Assembly: GCF_000090795.2 (NCBI RefSeq)
Contig: NW_003546622.1
Span: 41,132 to 80,984 of the forward strand
Direction of reading: 5' to 3'
From: Amphimedon queenslandica
Lineage: Eukaryota; Porifera; Demospongiae; Haplosclerida; Niphatidae
Length of the DNA: 39,853 nucleotides
In this document: positions 19,896 to 32,400 of the stretch, in pieces
How positions within the stretch are numbered: position 1 is the stretch's first letter
How the letters are laid out: every line of letters starts with the position of its first letter
Notes under the pieces: generated by a model
What the model was told of the DNA's origin: nothing
The model's input: the letters and a program-made list of their open reading frames with translations, nothing else
The model's database searches: none
Program-made: the position numbers and the translations under genes

Positions 19896-20241
19896 GACAG
19901 CTGGGCTTTATTTGAGGAAAAGGTAATTGCATTAGCCCACAAAGCCAAACATACATGTACACTAAGCAACTTTTATGCACATGCACTTATGTAAAGAGAT
20001 TTGCTCTATGTTTGTGGGTTGTAACAAGATGATACAACCACAAATGTTGCTAGCAGCATGTTGCCTGTAGTGTATTTTGGGCTTTCACACTTTATAATTA
20101 GTCATTATTGCCTTCCACTCTAAATATGACAGATCTAGGATGTGTTAATGGTAACTTTAAAAGTATAGATGGTCCATTTATGCCTCTCCTGTCAATAAAC
20201 CAAGAGTAGATCTATTTCTCCTTCTGTACTAATGGGCTACA

Positions 20242-20442
20242 TACTGTATAGTGGCTAATTTTGGAGGAGATTAAATTTGGCAAATTTGGCGTCTTGATAG
20301 CCATAACACTCTGCCATTTTGAGCTATTATACGCATGCTCAATGGCATGTGGCACAAATTCGCCAAAATTAAAATCTGCCAATTACCAAAATTTAGCAAT
20401 TTGCCAAAATTTATCCCCTCCAAATTTACCTGCTGTACAGTA
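20242..20442. mobile_element. MITE-like element, TACTGTATAGTGG ends (family d)
   Basis: About 201 bases with inverted ends TACTGTATAGTGG and CTGCTGTACAGTA. Inner inverted segments (TTGGAGGAGATTAAATTTGG at the left, CAAAATTTATCCCCTCCAAA at the right) make it almost a full palindrome. Both strands show spurious open frames because of this. Confidence 0.7.
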
Positions 20443-20726
20443 TGCTGTATATGTGTACCCAATATTCTTGGATTGAATAGTTTAATCTACAAAATCAGGT
20501 TTTACAGAAGTCATTTTATTACACGTACATGTACATGTATATTCTACAATGTATAATAAAAAGTATATAATAGTATAATGTATAGTTGCACTAGTAAATT
20601 ACCGTTTATATCAAGTAATCATGTTTTTTAACAAGGCATTTGACTTAGTGTCAATTAATTATTGATTTAGCTAATTACTAATTAAGCTAATTAAGTAATT
20701 GTGTTTTTTTAATAAAGCATTTGACT

Positions 20727-20927
20727 TAAGGCCTTTTCACACTGGCCAAAGTAATGTGCATTGATGTGCATTAATTGTGTTCACACTAGAGTGGCTTCAA
20801 ATTGATGTGCATTGACTTCACCTCCAGAGGTGGATTGATGTGAAGTGATGCGCTTCGATCAATGTAAACCAATGGCAACAAGAACACAAAATGATACATA
20901 ATTCAGCTGCTATGAAAAGGCCTTTAA
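20727..20927. mobile_element. Inverted-repeat element with AAGGCCTTTTCA ends
   Basis: The left end reads AAGGCCTTTTCACACTGG and the right end TGAAAAGGCCTTT. The interior repeats ATTGATGTGCATT-type units. It is non-coding, and the end type differs from the TACCGTATA families. Confidence 0.65.
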
Positions 20928-21071
20928 TTTTAGTGTCAACTGTCATGCCCCATTGCTCTAAGAATTCCTGTACATTAATAATTATAATATTAGTGAACTG
21001 AGATTGTATTGAGAGACAATGACACAATTAATTGAATTAATTTAATATCCCCTCCAGCTAATGGAACACAC

Positions 21072-21451
21072 TATAGACCAGTTAGCACTAAGTATATTAA
21101 TAGAATTTCATTGTGATACCGTAAATAAAGTAAAATTTTCCTACCGCCATTTTGGAGTCATAGTTTACTGAGAGTAGAATCAATATCTTTGCTTCTATAT
21201 CTTCTAGTGGCACTTATTAAAGTCCATGAGCCAACTATAGACACTGGATGATGGTCAGTAAGCAGTAGCAAGATTGCTGCCACGAATAAATACAGCAGTT
21301 TTTGGAGAATTAGCTCTTTTTGCGATCGCTCCATAGACAACCATTTAAAATTGGACTCCAAAATGGCAGCAGGAAAATTTTACTTTATGTACGGTATCAC
21401 GATGAATATACTTAAAATTTTATGAATATACTTAGCACCAACTGGTCTATA
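21072..21451. mobile_element. Long-terminal-inverted-repeat element, about 380 bases
   Basis: The ends TATAGACCAGTT and AACTGGTCTATA are inverted. The pairing continues inward through AGTATATT, GTGATACCGTA / TACGGTATCAC, AAAGTAAAATTTTCCT and GCCATTTTGGAGTC, giving arms of about 90-100 bases with a 10-base imperfection here and there. The centre is about 190 bases. No transposase. Long arms of this kind recall Mutator-like MITEs (inference). Confidence 0.8.
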
Positions 21452-21776
21452 CTTACACATGGTAAATAGAAGTGTTAAACCAAAATTATGAAATAATTAT
21501 AATCACTGGTCACTAATAAATCTTTTACGCTATTGTAACTCCAAATCATTAATAGTATACCTGTAAAATCATTAATAGTATACGTGTATTATAGTTACCA
21601 GACCACACATTAAAGAATGAGCTGCTTTAATACAATTTTAAAAACAATACTAAACTATTATGTGATATAATTAGTAAGTACAAATCACTATGAACAGATA
21701 CTACACGTGCATATACATGTAGCTATTGCTGAATTTACTAATAATTTAATTGTCACTCATACCCACATCATGTACA

Positions 21777-21986
21777 TACCGTGTAGCGCCAAATTTTTGA
21801 GGGCTGTAAATTTGAAAACTTGCCTAAAAATCTATTTTGTGGATTTAATTTTCTCAAATTTATGCTGTCTGCCATCTTGTACTGTAATAATTTGATTTTT
21901 GCAATTGTGCATGTAGTTTTTGTGAATCTTCAAAAAAACAAAATTTGTGAAATTTACAGTCCTCAAAAATTTTGCACTATACAGTA
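21777..21986. mobile_element. MITE-like element, TACCGTGTAGCGCC ends (family e)
   Basis: About 210 bases. The left end reads TACCGTGTAGCGCCAAATTT and the right end TGCACTATACAGTA. Inner inverted pairs (TTGAGGGCTGTAAATT / AATTTACAGTCCTCAA) make it strongly palindromic. Non-coding. Confidence 0.75.
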
Positions 21987-22003
21987 TATATGTACTTACT
22001 AGT

Positions 22004-22214
22004 TACCATATAGCGGGTTATTTTTGTGGGTTTAAATTTTCGTGGTTTGCTCCTAGTGGGGCAATTCGTGGTTTAATTTTCATGGTTGACAGTTTACATT
22101 AGCCTGTAAGGGGATGGCACTTCAATGATTTCGTGGGTTTAAATTTCGTGGGCAGCCCCAAAACCATGAAAATCACGAAAATAAAGTGCCACGAAAATTA
22201 CCTGCTATACGGTA
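22004..22214. mobile_element. MITE-like element, TACCATATAGCGGG ends (second copy of the 6860 family)
   Basis: About 211 bases with ends TACCATATAGC and GCTATACGGTA. The interior is the reverse complement of the element at 6860-7071 (shared GGCAGCCC, TGGCACTTCAATGATTTCG and CTAGTGGGGCAATT stretches). It shows that the same family sits both in the transporter array and in this spacer. Confidence 0.85.
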
Positions 22215-22289
22215 GTACATGTGCATTGTTGCTTTCTCATCTTACACACAAAGTCTTGTTTGTATGTGTGGAGTACTGCAGTATGTGCA

Positions 22290-22552
22290 TACCGTATTTT
22301 ACCATATAAACGTCCGGTCCAAATAAACACCTGTCATTAATATATTCTAGCTATAGATACGCATATTTCTACCAAAAATAATGCCTCGTTGTTTAGTTAG
22401 CTCCAAAGTGCTTATTAGTTAGAGCCTGGTCTGACTTGCTCAGAGTTGGGGGTTCGATCCCACTCAAAGTAAGTTTATTATTATTGTTTTCAATGAATTT
22501 TTTTGGCTGCTAAGAAATAAATGCCCAGGCGTTTAATCGGTAAAATATGGTA
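22290..22552. mobile_element. Inverted-repeat element with TACCGTATTTTACC ends and a tRNA-like interior
   Basis: The left end TACCGTATTTTACC and right end GGTAAAATATGGTA are inverted, and inner AAACGTCC / CCAGGCGTTT segments also pair roughly. The interior (about 22400-22470) contains a TTAGCTCC-type A-box, TAGTTAGAGCCTGG, and a perfect RNA polymerase III B-box GGTTCGATCCC at 22451-22461. No complete cloverleaf can be drawn, so this is a tRNA-derived relic, not a tRNA gene. Confidence 0.65.
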
Positions 22553-22853
22553 CAAATATATGAGAGTGTTAATTAAGCCAAAATTATGAAACAATTACAG
22601 TCACTGATCACCAATATGTTTATCATTACTCCAATCATTAGTAGTATCACATAGTTACCTGCACGGGTGGGAAGGGAATGAACTTAAATACAATTTTAAA
22701 ATAACAATACTAAACTATTGTGTGATATCATTAGTAAGCACAAATCACTATTGACAGATACTACACATACCTAATCTCTAATCTCTAATCTGTAATCTTT
22801 ATATCTAATATCTAATATCGTTAATCTCTAGTATACATGTACTAATATGAGTG

Positions 22854-23034
22854 TACCGTGTAGGGGTTATATTTCACCGAAAAAAATTTCACAAATTTCG
22901 CATTTTCATTAAATTCGCAAAATTAAATTCCACAAAAGAGGTGTGGCACATTCGCGAAAATTTATACGAACAAATGGCAAATCTGGACAAATTCGCAAAA
23001 TTTTACACCAACAAAATAAAACCCCTATACTGTA
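22854..23034. mobile_element. MITE-like element (second copy of family b)
   Basis: The ends TACCGTGTAGGGGTT and AACCCCTATACTGTA are inverted. The interior is nearly identical to 18667-18876 (GCAAAATTAAATTCC, AGAGGTGTGGCACA). It ends about 85 bases before the TATA-like site of the oxidase gene. Confidence 0.8.
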
Positions 23035-23117
23035 CATTATATTCATTATAGACTATGATACACATTCATATCATACAGTAGACATCATCACTTCCTGTAA
23101 CACTAGCACTCATTTCC

Positions 23118-23125
23118 TATATAAG
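23118..23125 (+). promoter_or_regulatory. TATA-like box of the oxidase gene
   Basis: TATATAAG lies about 105 bases before the start codon at 23230 and includes an in-frame stop (TAA at 23122-23124). Position and sequence fit a core promoter, but the transcription start is not known. Confidence 0.4.
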
Positions 23126-23229
23126 CAGTGACACATGGTCTGTATTATACACATGCAGTAGTGTATATTCATTCTATTATTCCTTCTCTATCTTTTTATT
23201 TACTGTTCCCCTCTTTCTCTTTCTCTCCA

Positions 23230-24460
23230 ATGGCAGTATATGTGAACCACACTGCATTAAGTGTCAGTGATTCTAGTCTATCCAGTACATCAGAGCCTAC
23301 TGTTGTATCTACTAGTAAGTTCAGGTTCACTGGGTCTGAGGTGATAAAGGAGAGTGATACAGTGATCACTGTTGATGAGAATGAGGACCTCTCTCCTGGT
23401 ACCAGTGTGAAGACCACTGGGGAGATACTGGAGTGGATCAGGCGTAGACTGGAGGGACAACTGGTGGCTACTGGTCGAGAGTATGTGACACTGGGTGACT
23501 TGAAATCAGCAGTACACACTGACCTACCAGTAAGCATTGTGTATGTACCGTATACGGTTTATTTTTCCGATGAAATATTTTGAATATTTTTGCCAATTTT
23601 GCATTTTTGCTCCATCATGAAAATTTTCACTGTGAAATTCTGCATCTCCATTTCCACATGGTGTACATGTATACCCTGCTGCTATTCGAGGAAACTGATT
23701 CTATGAAATTTTAGAAACGCAAAACTTGTGAAAATTTTTTACCATGAAAATAAACTGGTATAGGGTTTTTATCTTAGTACATGCATACTACTATTTTATA
23801 GACATGTACATACATGTACAGTGTACCTTGTAGAACTTTAATTTGATTGATTTTTATTTTGGCATTTGACAATTTGAAAGCAAAATTCCCAATATACACA
23901 TGCATGAGTATGTAATAAGTACATTATCATTATGTTATTATTATAGGGTTTTGCCTATCACTTGTTCCAGTTGATTGATGTCCATCAGTCTGGCAGTATC
24001 AGTCAGCAAGAACTCATTGGAGGATTAAGCAGATTAACAGTGTAAGCATCTAATGTACATGTAGTTGTACATGTAATAATCATTAAAATAATGAAATTGT
24101 TTAATGGTATTAGACACAAATAACCATCCTTTCCCCCCCCCTCTCTCTCTCCCTCACTCTCTCTCTCTTGTAGTAAAGACAAAAAGAATAAGATTCTCTC
24201 TTGGTTTGAGACATTATTTATTGAGACAGCTGGAGAAGATCAGCTCCTCCAACCTGACGATTTTAAAAAGGCTCTGGAAACAAACGGAGTATGTTATTAT
24301 TATTGAGTACATGTACATGTACCTTACTTATTATTAATTATTATTGACATGTACATGTACAGTGTAGCCTCTTTGTTAAGGACATCATTTGGCCCACACT
24401 CATTCATCACTGTCTATAATATTCACGCTATTATTATGATCATTTTAAGAATCATCATTA

Positions 24461-24491
<31 letters not shown>

Positions 24492-27400
24492 CATGTAGTT
24501 TCTTGACAAGTTGTTCCTATTAATGAACATCAGTGGTTCCAGGAAAATGAAAATACCTCAAATAATTGACGCATTAAGTAAACTCTCCTGGTAAGACTTA
24601 CTGTCTCTTAATTTAGCATAATACTTACATCAAGAGTACATATTATGTACTCTTACTTACATGTACATGCACTTATATACATGTACATGTATATGTATGT
24701 ACTGTACATTTACATGCATGTTTGTATGTTTGTACATGTACATATACATGACATGTACATGTATGTATCACTGGTTGTGCTCATTATACCATTATCATTT
24801 CATAAACAGCATTACAATTGCCATTGCCATTACCCACTAGCTATAAACTTCATTACAATTGCCATTGCCATTATCCAACAGGCTGAATACAACATTACAA
24901 TGTACCATTATATGTACCTCATTGGTAATGATAAATGGTAATTGTAATGTTGTATGTAGCTTAGTGGGTAATGATATCATTACTACTACCATTACCATTA
25001 CTTTAAATGGCATTAAATGATCATTTTAAGAAAAATATTGTGCCCATTCAGAGTACACTATTGGAGTGGTTGTAAACTATAATTAGTGTTGTGATACATG
25101 TACATTAACAGTAGGTGTACTAAAAACTCTAAAATAATTCAGATTGAATTGTTAGCAATTTTTGGCTGTATAGAATCACCAATTGCCAATATTACATGTA
25201 ATTCTTTGCCAATAAATCATATTAATTTTGAAAATAATAATAATATTAATAATATTTTTGTGCGTTGTAAATGTACATAATTATTATTATTTACAAATGT
25301 ATTTATAATAATAATAATAATAATGTTGTTTTTATAGTGTTGATAAAGATGCTAATTGGTTACTGTGGTTTGAGACTCAGTTCCTTTCCATTGCTGGAGA
25401 TGATCGACAGATTGACTTTGAGGGTTTCAGAAAGGCACTTCATTTATCACAAGTAACTGCATTTTCTGATACATGTACATGTACATGTACATGTACTTAT
25501 GTTGCTTAAAACATTTGAGCTGATTCTGATCAAATTCAGATTTTTAATGATTTTTTGAAACTCAGTGAAATCCCTTGTGCTATTATAGTACAGGATAGTA
25601 TAGGGTCCTTGGCTAAATTTTTCCCAAAATAAAATTTAGGGTATTCTCGACTTTTAGAATTTTTTCTAATACATATATTTTTTCTGATTCAGATCCAAGT
25701 TAGGTTTTATACGAAATTTTGAAGCTGCTTAAATATTCGACAAAAGTCGCTGTATCAAAGTACAGGGTATTTTGTCAAAAATGGCCTGGAAAAAATTCTC
25801 AATGGAATTTTTAAAGTTGTGTAAAATGAACAAAACAAAACAGGCACATTACTTCTTAGATACATGTGTATCTAATATTTTTTATTTTCTAGTCTTCATT
25901 TTTTGCAAGTCGTTTCTTTTCAATATTTGATAAAGACGGTAATGGATTCATCAGTCTTAATGAGATGATTAATGGAGTCACGTTATTAATGAACGGGACA
26001 CAACTGGATAAACTCAAGTTTTTATTTCAAGTTTACGATGTTGATGGTAAGTGATTTGTGTGTCTTAATGTACATGTACATGTACAGTACGTGTACAGTA
26101 TAGTCTCTCTTAATGGACACTCTCTATAGTGTGCACTTCCATTTATATAACGGACAGCACCTAGTGTACCAATTACATTCCTTATTGTATGAAATAACCT
26201 CCACATAAAGGACACCTCTGTATAACAGAGACACTTTCTTGACTTACAAGTGTCCATTATATAGAGGCCACACTGTACATACATGTACACATATAAAAAT
26301 AATAACTATTATTATTATTATTGTTATTGTTCACTAGGTGATGGTAGTATTGATTATGATGAGTTGAGGATTATGCTCAAGTCATGTGTTAGTGAAAGCT
26401 CGTTAAGTATTGATGAAGAGAATTTAGACACACTAACAAAGTAATACATTATTAGTAGTAGTATTATTATTGTCAGTAGTAGTATTAGGTTATGTACAAT
26501 GAGATGGAGGTTGACAATACCTCATTAAAAAATATCATGTAGCGGAAATTTTTTTTTGGCTGGAAAATTTTTCAAATTTGTCAAAAATTTTATTTGATGG
26601 CTTTAATTTTCATGATTTCTACTGATCGGCCATGTTGGAATTGTTATTAATTAAATCAATTTTTGTGGATTTTATTTTTGGGAATTAAAAAAAAATGCTA
26701 AATCTTTAAAAATTTTGGGCCATACATGTAAATAATTTTTCATATTTTTGGGAAGTTAATAAGTACATGTACATGTAAATTGCAGGGCTATTTATTAACC
26801 CCAACTCATTATAACTTATTAATTTTTGTTATTATTTTTATTTCAGTACTTTCTTTGATTTTGCTGATGCTGATAACAATGGAAGTATTTCTTTTGAAGA
26901 ACTGAAAAACGTTTTTGATAAATACCCAGACATTATTGACAATTTGACAATCAGGTAGAAAAACAAATAAATAAATAAATAAATAATTAAATTATTTCAT
27001 GATATTTCTAGTTCTGCTAATTGGCTAAAGCCTCAAAAGCTTCGTCAGGATAAAAAACCATTTGAGAAGTTTTGGCCTTTTTGGCTTTCATGGAAGCACA
27101 TCAAAAATTATTGGTCGTATTTTATCTTCTTGTCCGTATTCTTTATGATTAATACTGTACTGTTTGTGGAGGCAGCAATCAGATACAGGGAATCAAGTAA
27201 ATAATAATAATAATTAGAAGAATAGTTAAGTTTATTACCACCTTATACATGTACATGTACATGTACATGTAGCAGCGGGTCTAAGAAGAATAAGATTAAT
27301 AATAATAATGATGATAATGATGATGATGATGATGATGATGATGATAATAATAATAATAATAATAATGTTATTATTAATGATAAATAAAATTAAAGTTTAT

Positions 27401-29405
27401 TTCACAACTTATTAATTTTATTGATATCATTTACATGTGCTTGTACATGTACATGTACATGTTGTACATGTACATGTATCCTAAAAATTATAACATTTTC
27501 CTCTCTCTCTCTTAATTCCCCTCTCTCCCTCTCAGTGTTTCTAGTATCAATAGCACGAGGAGCAGGTGCTTGTCTTAACTTCTCTCCAGTGGTTGTCCTT
27601 ATACTGATGTATCGTCATATTGCTACACTCATTAGATCAACAAGACTCTCTTTTTTATTTCCACTGGACAAGTTCATTAAACTACACAAGATTGTGGGGT
27701 ATACTATTATTGTACTATCCCTTGTTCATTTCTTGGCACATCTTGCAAATTTCAGTGAGTTATACTTTTAGTTACGAACTGTCTGATAAATACATGTATG
27801 CTATTACCAAAGGCTATAGCCCATGGTTTTTTTTTCCGAAAAATGGCTCCGAAATCACCACCAATTTTTATAACATTTTTTGATACATATTGATGTCCTT
27901 ATGCTGTGTAGAAAATTTGAGCTGATTTCGACTTTAATTTTTCAAGTTACGGCCATTTTAAGAAAACGGCCAAAATCTGAAAAATACCCAAGGCTTCTGA
28001 AAAATGGCTCCAAAATCACCCCAAATTTTTATTAAATTTTCTGATACATATTGATGTACTTATGCTGTGTAGAAAGTTTGAGGTGATTCCGACTTCGATT
28101 TTTTAAGTTACAGCTATTTTTAAAATTGGCCAAATTTGAAAATATTGCCCAAGGTTTTTCCCAATAAATGGCTCCAAAATCACCCCCAATTTTTATTGCA
28201 TTTTAAAATACATATTGATGTCCTTATGCTGTGCAGAAAGTTTGAGCTGATTTCGACTTCAATTTTTCAAGTTACGGCCATTTTAAGAAAATGGCCAAAA
28301 TCTGAAAAATACCCAAGGCTATAATAGCCCATGGTTTTTTCTGAAAAAATAATGGCTCCAAACTCACCCCAAATTTTTATTAAATTTTCTGATACATATT
28401 GATGTACTTATGCTGTGTAGAAAGTTTGAGGTGATTCCGACTTCGATTTTTTTAAGTTACGGCTATTTTTAAAATTGGCCAAATTTGAAAATATTGCCCA
28501 TGGTTTTTCCAAAAAATGGCTCCAAAATCACCCCCAATTTTTATTGCATTTTTGATACCTATTGATGCCCTTATGCTGTATTGAGAGTTTAAGCTGATTC
28601 CCACTTCAAATTTTCAAGTTACGGCCATTTTAAGAAAATGGCTAAAATTTAAAAAATACCCAAGGCTATAGCCCATGGTTTTTCCTGAAAAATGGCTCCG
28701 AAATCACCCCAAATTTTTATTGCATTTTTTTGATACCTATTGATGTACTTATGCTGTGTTGAAAGTTTGAGATGATTCCGACTTCAATTTTTCAAGTTAC
28801 AGCTATTTTTAGAATTGGCCAAAATTTGAAAAATACCCAAGGCTATATAGCCCATGGTTTTTTTCATAAAATGGCTCCCAAATTACCCCAATATTTTATT
28901 ACATTTTCTGATACATATTAATGTCCTTATGCTGTGTAGAAAGTTTGAGCTAATTCCGACTTCAATTTTTTAAGTTACGGCCATTTTAAGAAAACACCAA
29001 AAATCCAAAAAATACCCAAGGCTATAGCCCATGGTTTTTTTTCAAAAAATGGCTCCAAAATTACCCCAAATTTTTTATTACATTTTCTGATACATATTTA
29101 TGCCCTTATGCTGTGTAGAAAGTTTGAGCTAATTCTGACTTCAATTTTTCAAGTTACAGCCATTTTGAAAAAAATACCAAAAATCCGAAAAATACCCAAG
29201 GCTATAGCCCATGGTTTTTTTCAAAAAATGGCTCCGAAATCACCCCAAATTTTTATTACATTTTCTGATACATATTTATGCCCTTATGCTGTGTAGAAAG
29301 CTTGAGCTGATTCTGACTTAAATTTTTCAAGTTATTAGTGTTTGAAATTAGGAACATTTAATAATAGACTATTATGGTGTATGTTACTAAAAATAGAACA
29401 CATTA

Positions 29406-29439
<34 letters not shown>

Positions 29440-32400
29440 ATAGGTTTCATTGAAATTAACGACAGCATAAATTCTAATTCTTCAATGGTCCAGTACTTGT
29501 TTGGTGTTGGTACAATTGGTTGGGTCTATGGCTCCGCTGGACTAACAGGACTCCTATTACTAATAATACTAATAATAATGTTTATATGCTCGCTGCCTGT
29601 TGTAAGACGTAAAGGAAAATTTGAAGTATTCTACTGGTCGCATTGCCTGTACATCATCTGGTATATTGTATTGATACTTCATGGGCCTCACTTCTGGAAG
29701 TGGTTCGTTGGTCCTGCTATCGTATTTATAATTGAGAAGATATTTCGGTCGAAATTGTTTCACATTATACATTATGGACGCACGTTTATTGAAGAAGTAA
29801 ACCTGCTACCATCCAAGGTAATAATAACAATAATAACAACAACAACAATAATAATAATAATGATGATAATGATAATAAACCTACTAATGATGATAGCAGA
29901 ACTAGGCATATTGTTATTATAAAACATTAAATTCAAAATGAAGTGTCTTCGAGACTTCTTCTCTCCAATCTTCTGCTATCTCTCTTGCATCTGATTCAGG
30001 AGAAATTTCAGCTAATCTATTTATTATTATTGCATCAATTGCTCACAATTAACACCAAACATTATTTTACTGGGGTACCATATACATTGTAGCTCCAAAT
30101 TTTCGTCAGTCAATAATTTCGTCAAAATCTTAAATTCTTGTTAAAATTAATTTTCATCAACAAAATTTTCGTCATTTTCGTAATTAATCTGCATACTACC
30201 CACGTGGAACAATTTTTTTGTCAGGTTAAAATTTTCATCAAGCAAAATTACCTGACGAATTTGACAAAAATTTTGACTGACAAAAATTTGGAGCTATACC
30301 GTATACATGTATGTTAAAAACATTAATTCATAATTTATCTATAATATTCTATTACAATACTTCATATACATGTAGGTAACACATCTCTCCATAACAAGAC
30401 CTCCTAATTTCAACTATCAGCCAGGAGACTATGTCTTCATCCAGATACCCAGTATCACTAGGTATGAGTGGCATCCATTCACTATCAGTTCAGCCCCAGA
30501 GATGAGTGATGTCTTCTGGTTACATATTAGAGGAGTGGGCAGTTGGACTAATGAACTCTATGAGCACTTCAATAATGCATACAATGATAAATATACAACT
30601 GGTACTCCTACTTTTACTGGTAATACTGTAGGTAAGGATTATACTACTGATTGTGTTGAGGGGGTCTGAAGACTTTAGAATTTTTGTGCCCCCTTCACTT
30701 CCTAAAACTAAGAGAGCTTTTAAAGCCTGGTTTACAGTTGCTACAAATAATTAAAAATTGGCCAATTTCCCTTCATTTGTGCATCAAGAGGTCAGATTGC
30801 CCAAACATTTTGACCATTATTTTGACTGTACAGTAAACGTAGCTTAAGTGTTTAATTTGTCAGTCTTTTTACCGTATGTGAAGTTTGAAGTAATTTAATT
30901 TAAAATTCTCATTTTATTTATTATTGCTATTATTACATGTATTATTATTATTATTATTATTATAGATAGTTTACCGAGGAGGTTAGGTACTCTAGTCCAC
31001 AGGAGGTTCAGTTTTAAAGGAAGGGAAAAGATACAGTCACAGGATGAGAGACAACCATCAACACACACTATCAGGAAATACGGAGGAAAATATACATGTA
31101 AATCATTCTTTTGTGATAGCAGATTTGAGGTACAATACAATACAATATTAATAGAAATATTGTACATGTACATGTAAGTAATTGAGTGTGCAATAATTGT
31201 ATTGTAGGAATTTATTTGGAGCTTTTTATGTATGACTGTTAAGCCGTTACTTTTTACTGCATTAGAATGCCTTAAAATGTACCCAGCAATCAAAGCTACC
31301 ATACAAAGCTGGTTTACAATATTACACTAGTCTTGATGTTACGTTGATGCTGGAATAAAATTAGGTTCTATTCTAGCGGAAAGCATGTGTCAAAAGGTCA
31401 AATCGCCCACCCTTTTGATTAAAAATTGATGGTACACTGACCTAGCATTATATTGTAAACTACAATGTATATATAAAAATATATGTATAGTACTGTTTAT
31501 GCCTTATGGAAGATGATGATATTTAAAACACAAGCCAGAGCATTCTAAACCTACATGTATGCATCAAAAAGTCAAAATCACCAACATAGCTCACAAAAAT
31601 ATGTTTTAATGTATATTGTAAGATATAAACCAAACTTATAGCTACATGTAGCTAGAAAGAATTTTATGATCATATTGATTACATGTACATGTGTAATCCT
31701 AATGCTATGTATCATGCACTAGGTACATATTGATGGTCCTTATGGTACCCCCTCCAGTGCTATATTCCAATCAGAACATGCTGTACTGATCAGCAGTGGT
31801 ATTGGAGTGACTCCATTTGCCTCTATACTCCAGAGTATAATGAACAGGTTTAAACTGAGCAAACAAAAGTGTCCTCACTGCTCTCACTCATGGACTGGAG
31901 AAATACCATCAACCATACTGAACCTTAAGAAGGTACAGCATACTATGATACATTAATGATACTGATACTTATTGATGTCCTTATGCTGTGTAGAAAGATT
32001 GAGTTGATTCCGACTTTATTTTTTTGGATTATGGCCATTTCAAGAGAATGCGAAAATTCTAAAGAATACCCAAGGCTATAGCCCATGCTTTTTTTTCAAA
32101 AAATGGCTCCGAAATCACCCCAAATTTTTATTACATTTTCTGATACATATTGATGTCCTTATGCTGTGTAGAAAGTTTGAGCTGTTTCTGACTAAAACTT
32201 TCCAAGTTATGATCATTTTAAAACTGAATAATGATAATTATTATGAATCATTGCTAGGTTGATTTCATTTGGATCAATCGTGACCAGAGACACTTTGAGT
32301 GGTTCATGGAGCTACTGAATGAACTGGAAATGGAACAGAATGAATATGGAACACTAATGGATCGGTTCTTTGATATGCACATGTACATCACATCAGCTTT

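Noticed and set aside
22400-22470. Functional tRNA gene
   Set aside because: A good B-box is present, but the acceptor and anticodon arms do not form a full cloverleaf.
23128-23229. Longer N-terminus for the oxidase
   Set aside because: It would start at GTG and an in-frame TAA lies just before it; the first ATG is 23230.
23196-23537. Minus-strand gene of 113 codons opposite oxidase exon 1
   Set aside because: It is the antisense shadow of exon 1, which splices in frame into a recognisable oxidase.
26033-26290. Minus-strand gene of 85 codons
   Set aside because: It lies over an inverted-repeat element and TACATG repeats inside an oxidase intron.
27800-29340. CRISPR array
   Set aside because: Units of 161-184 bases repeat along their whole length without unique spacers, in a eukaryotic intron; this is a satellite.
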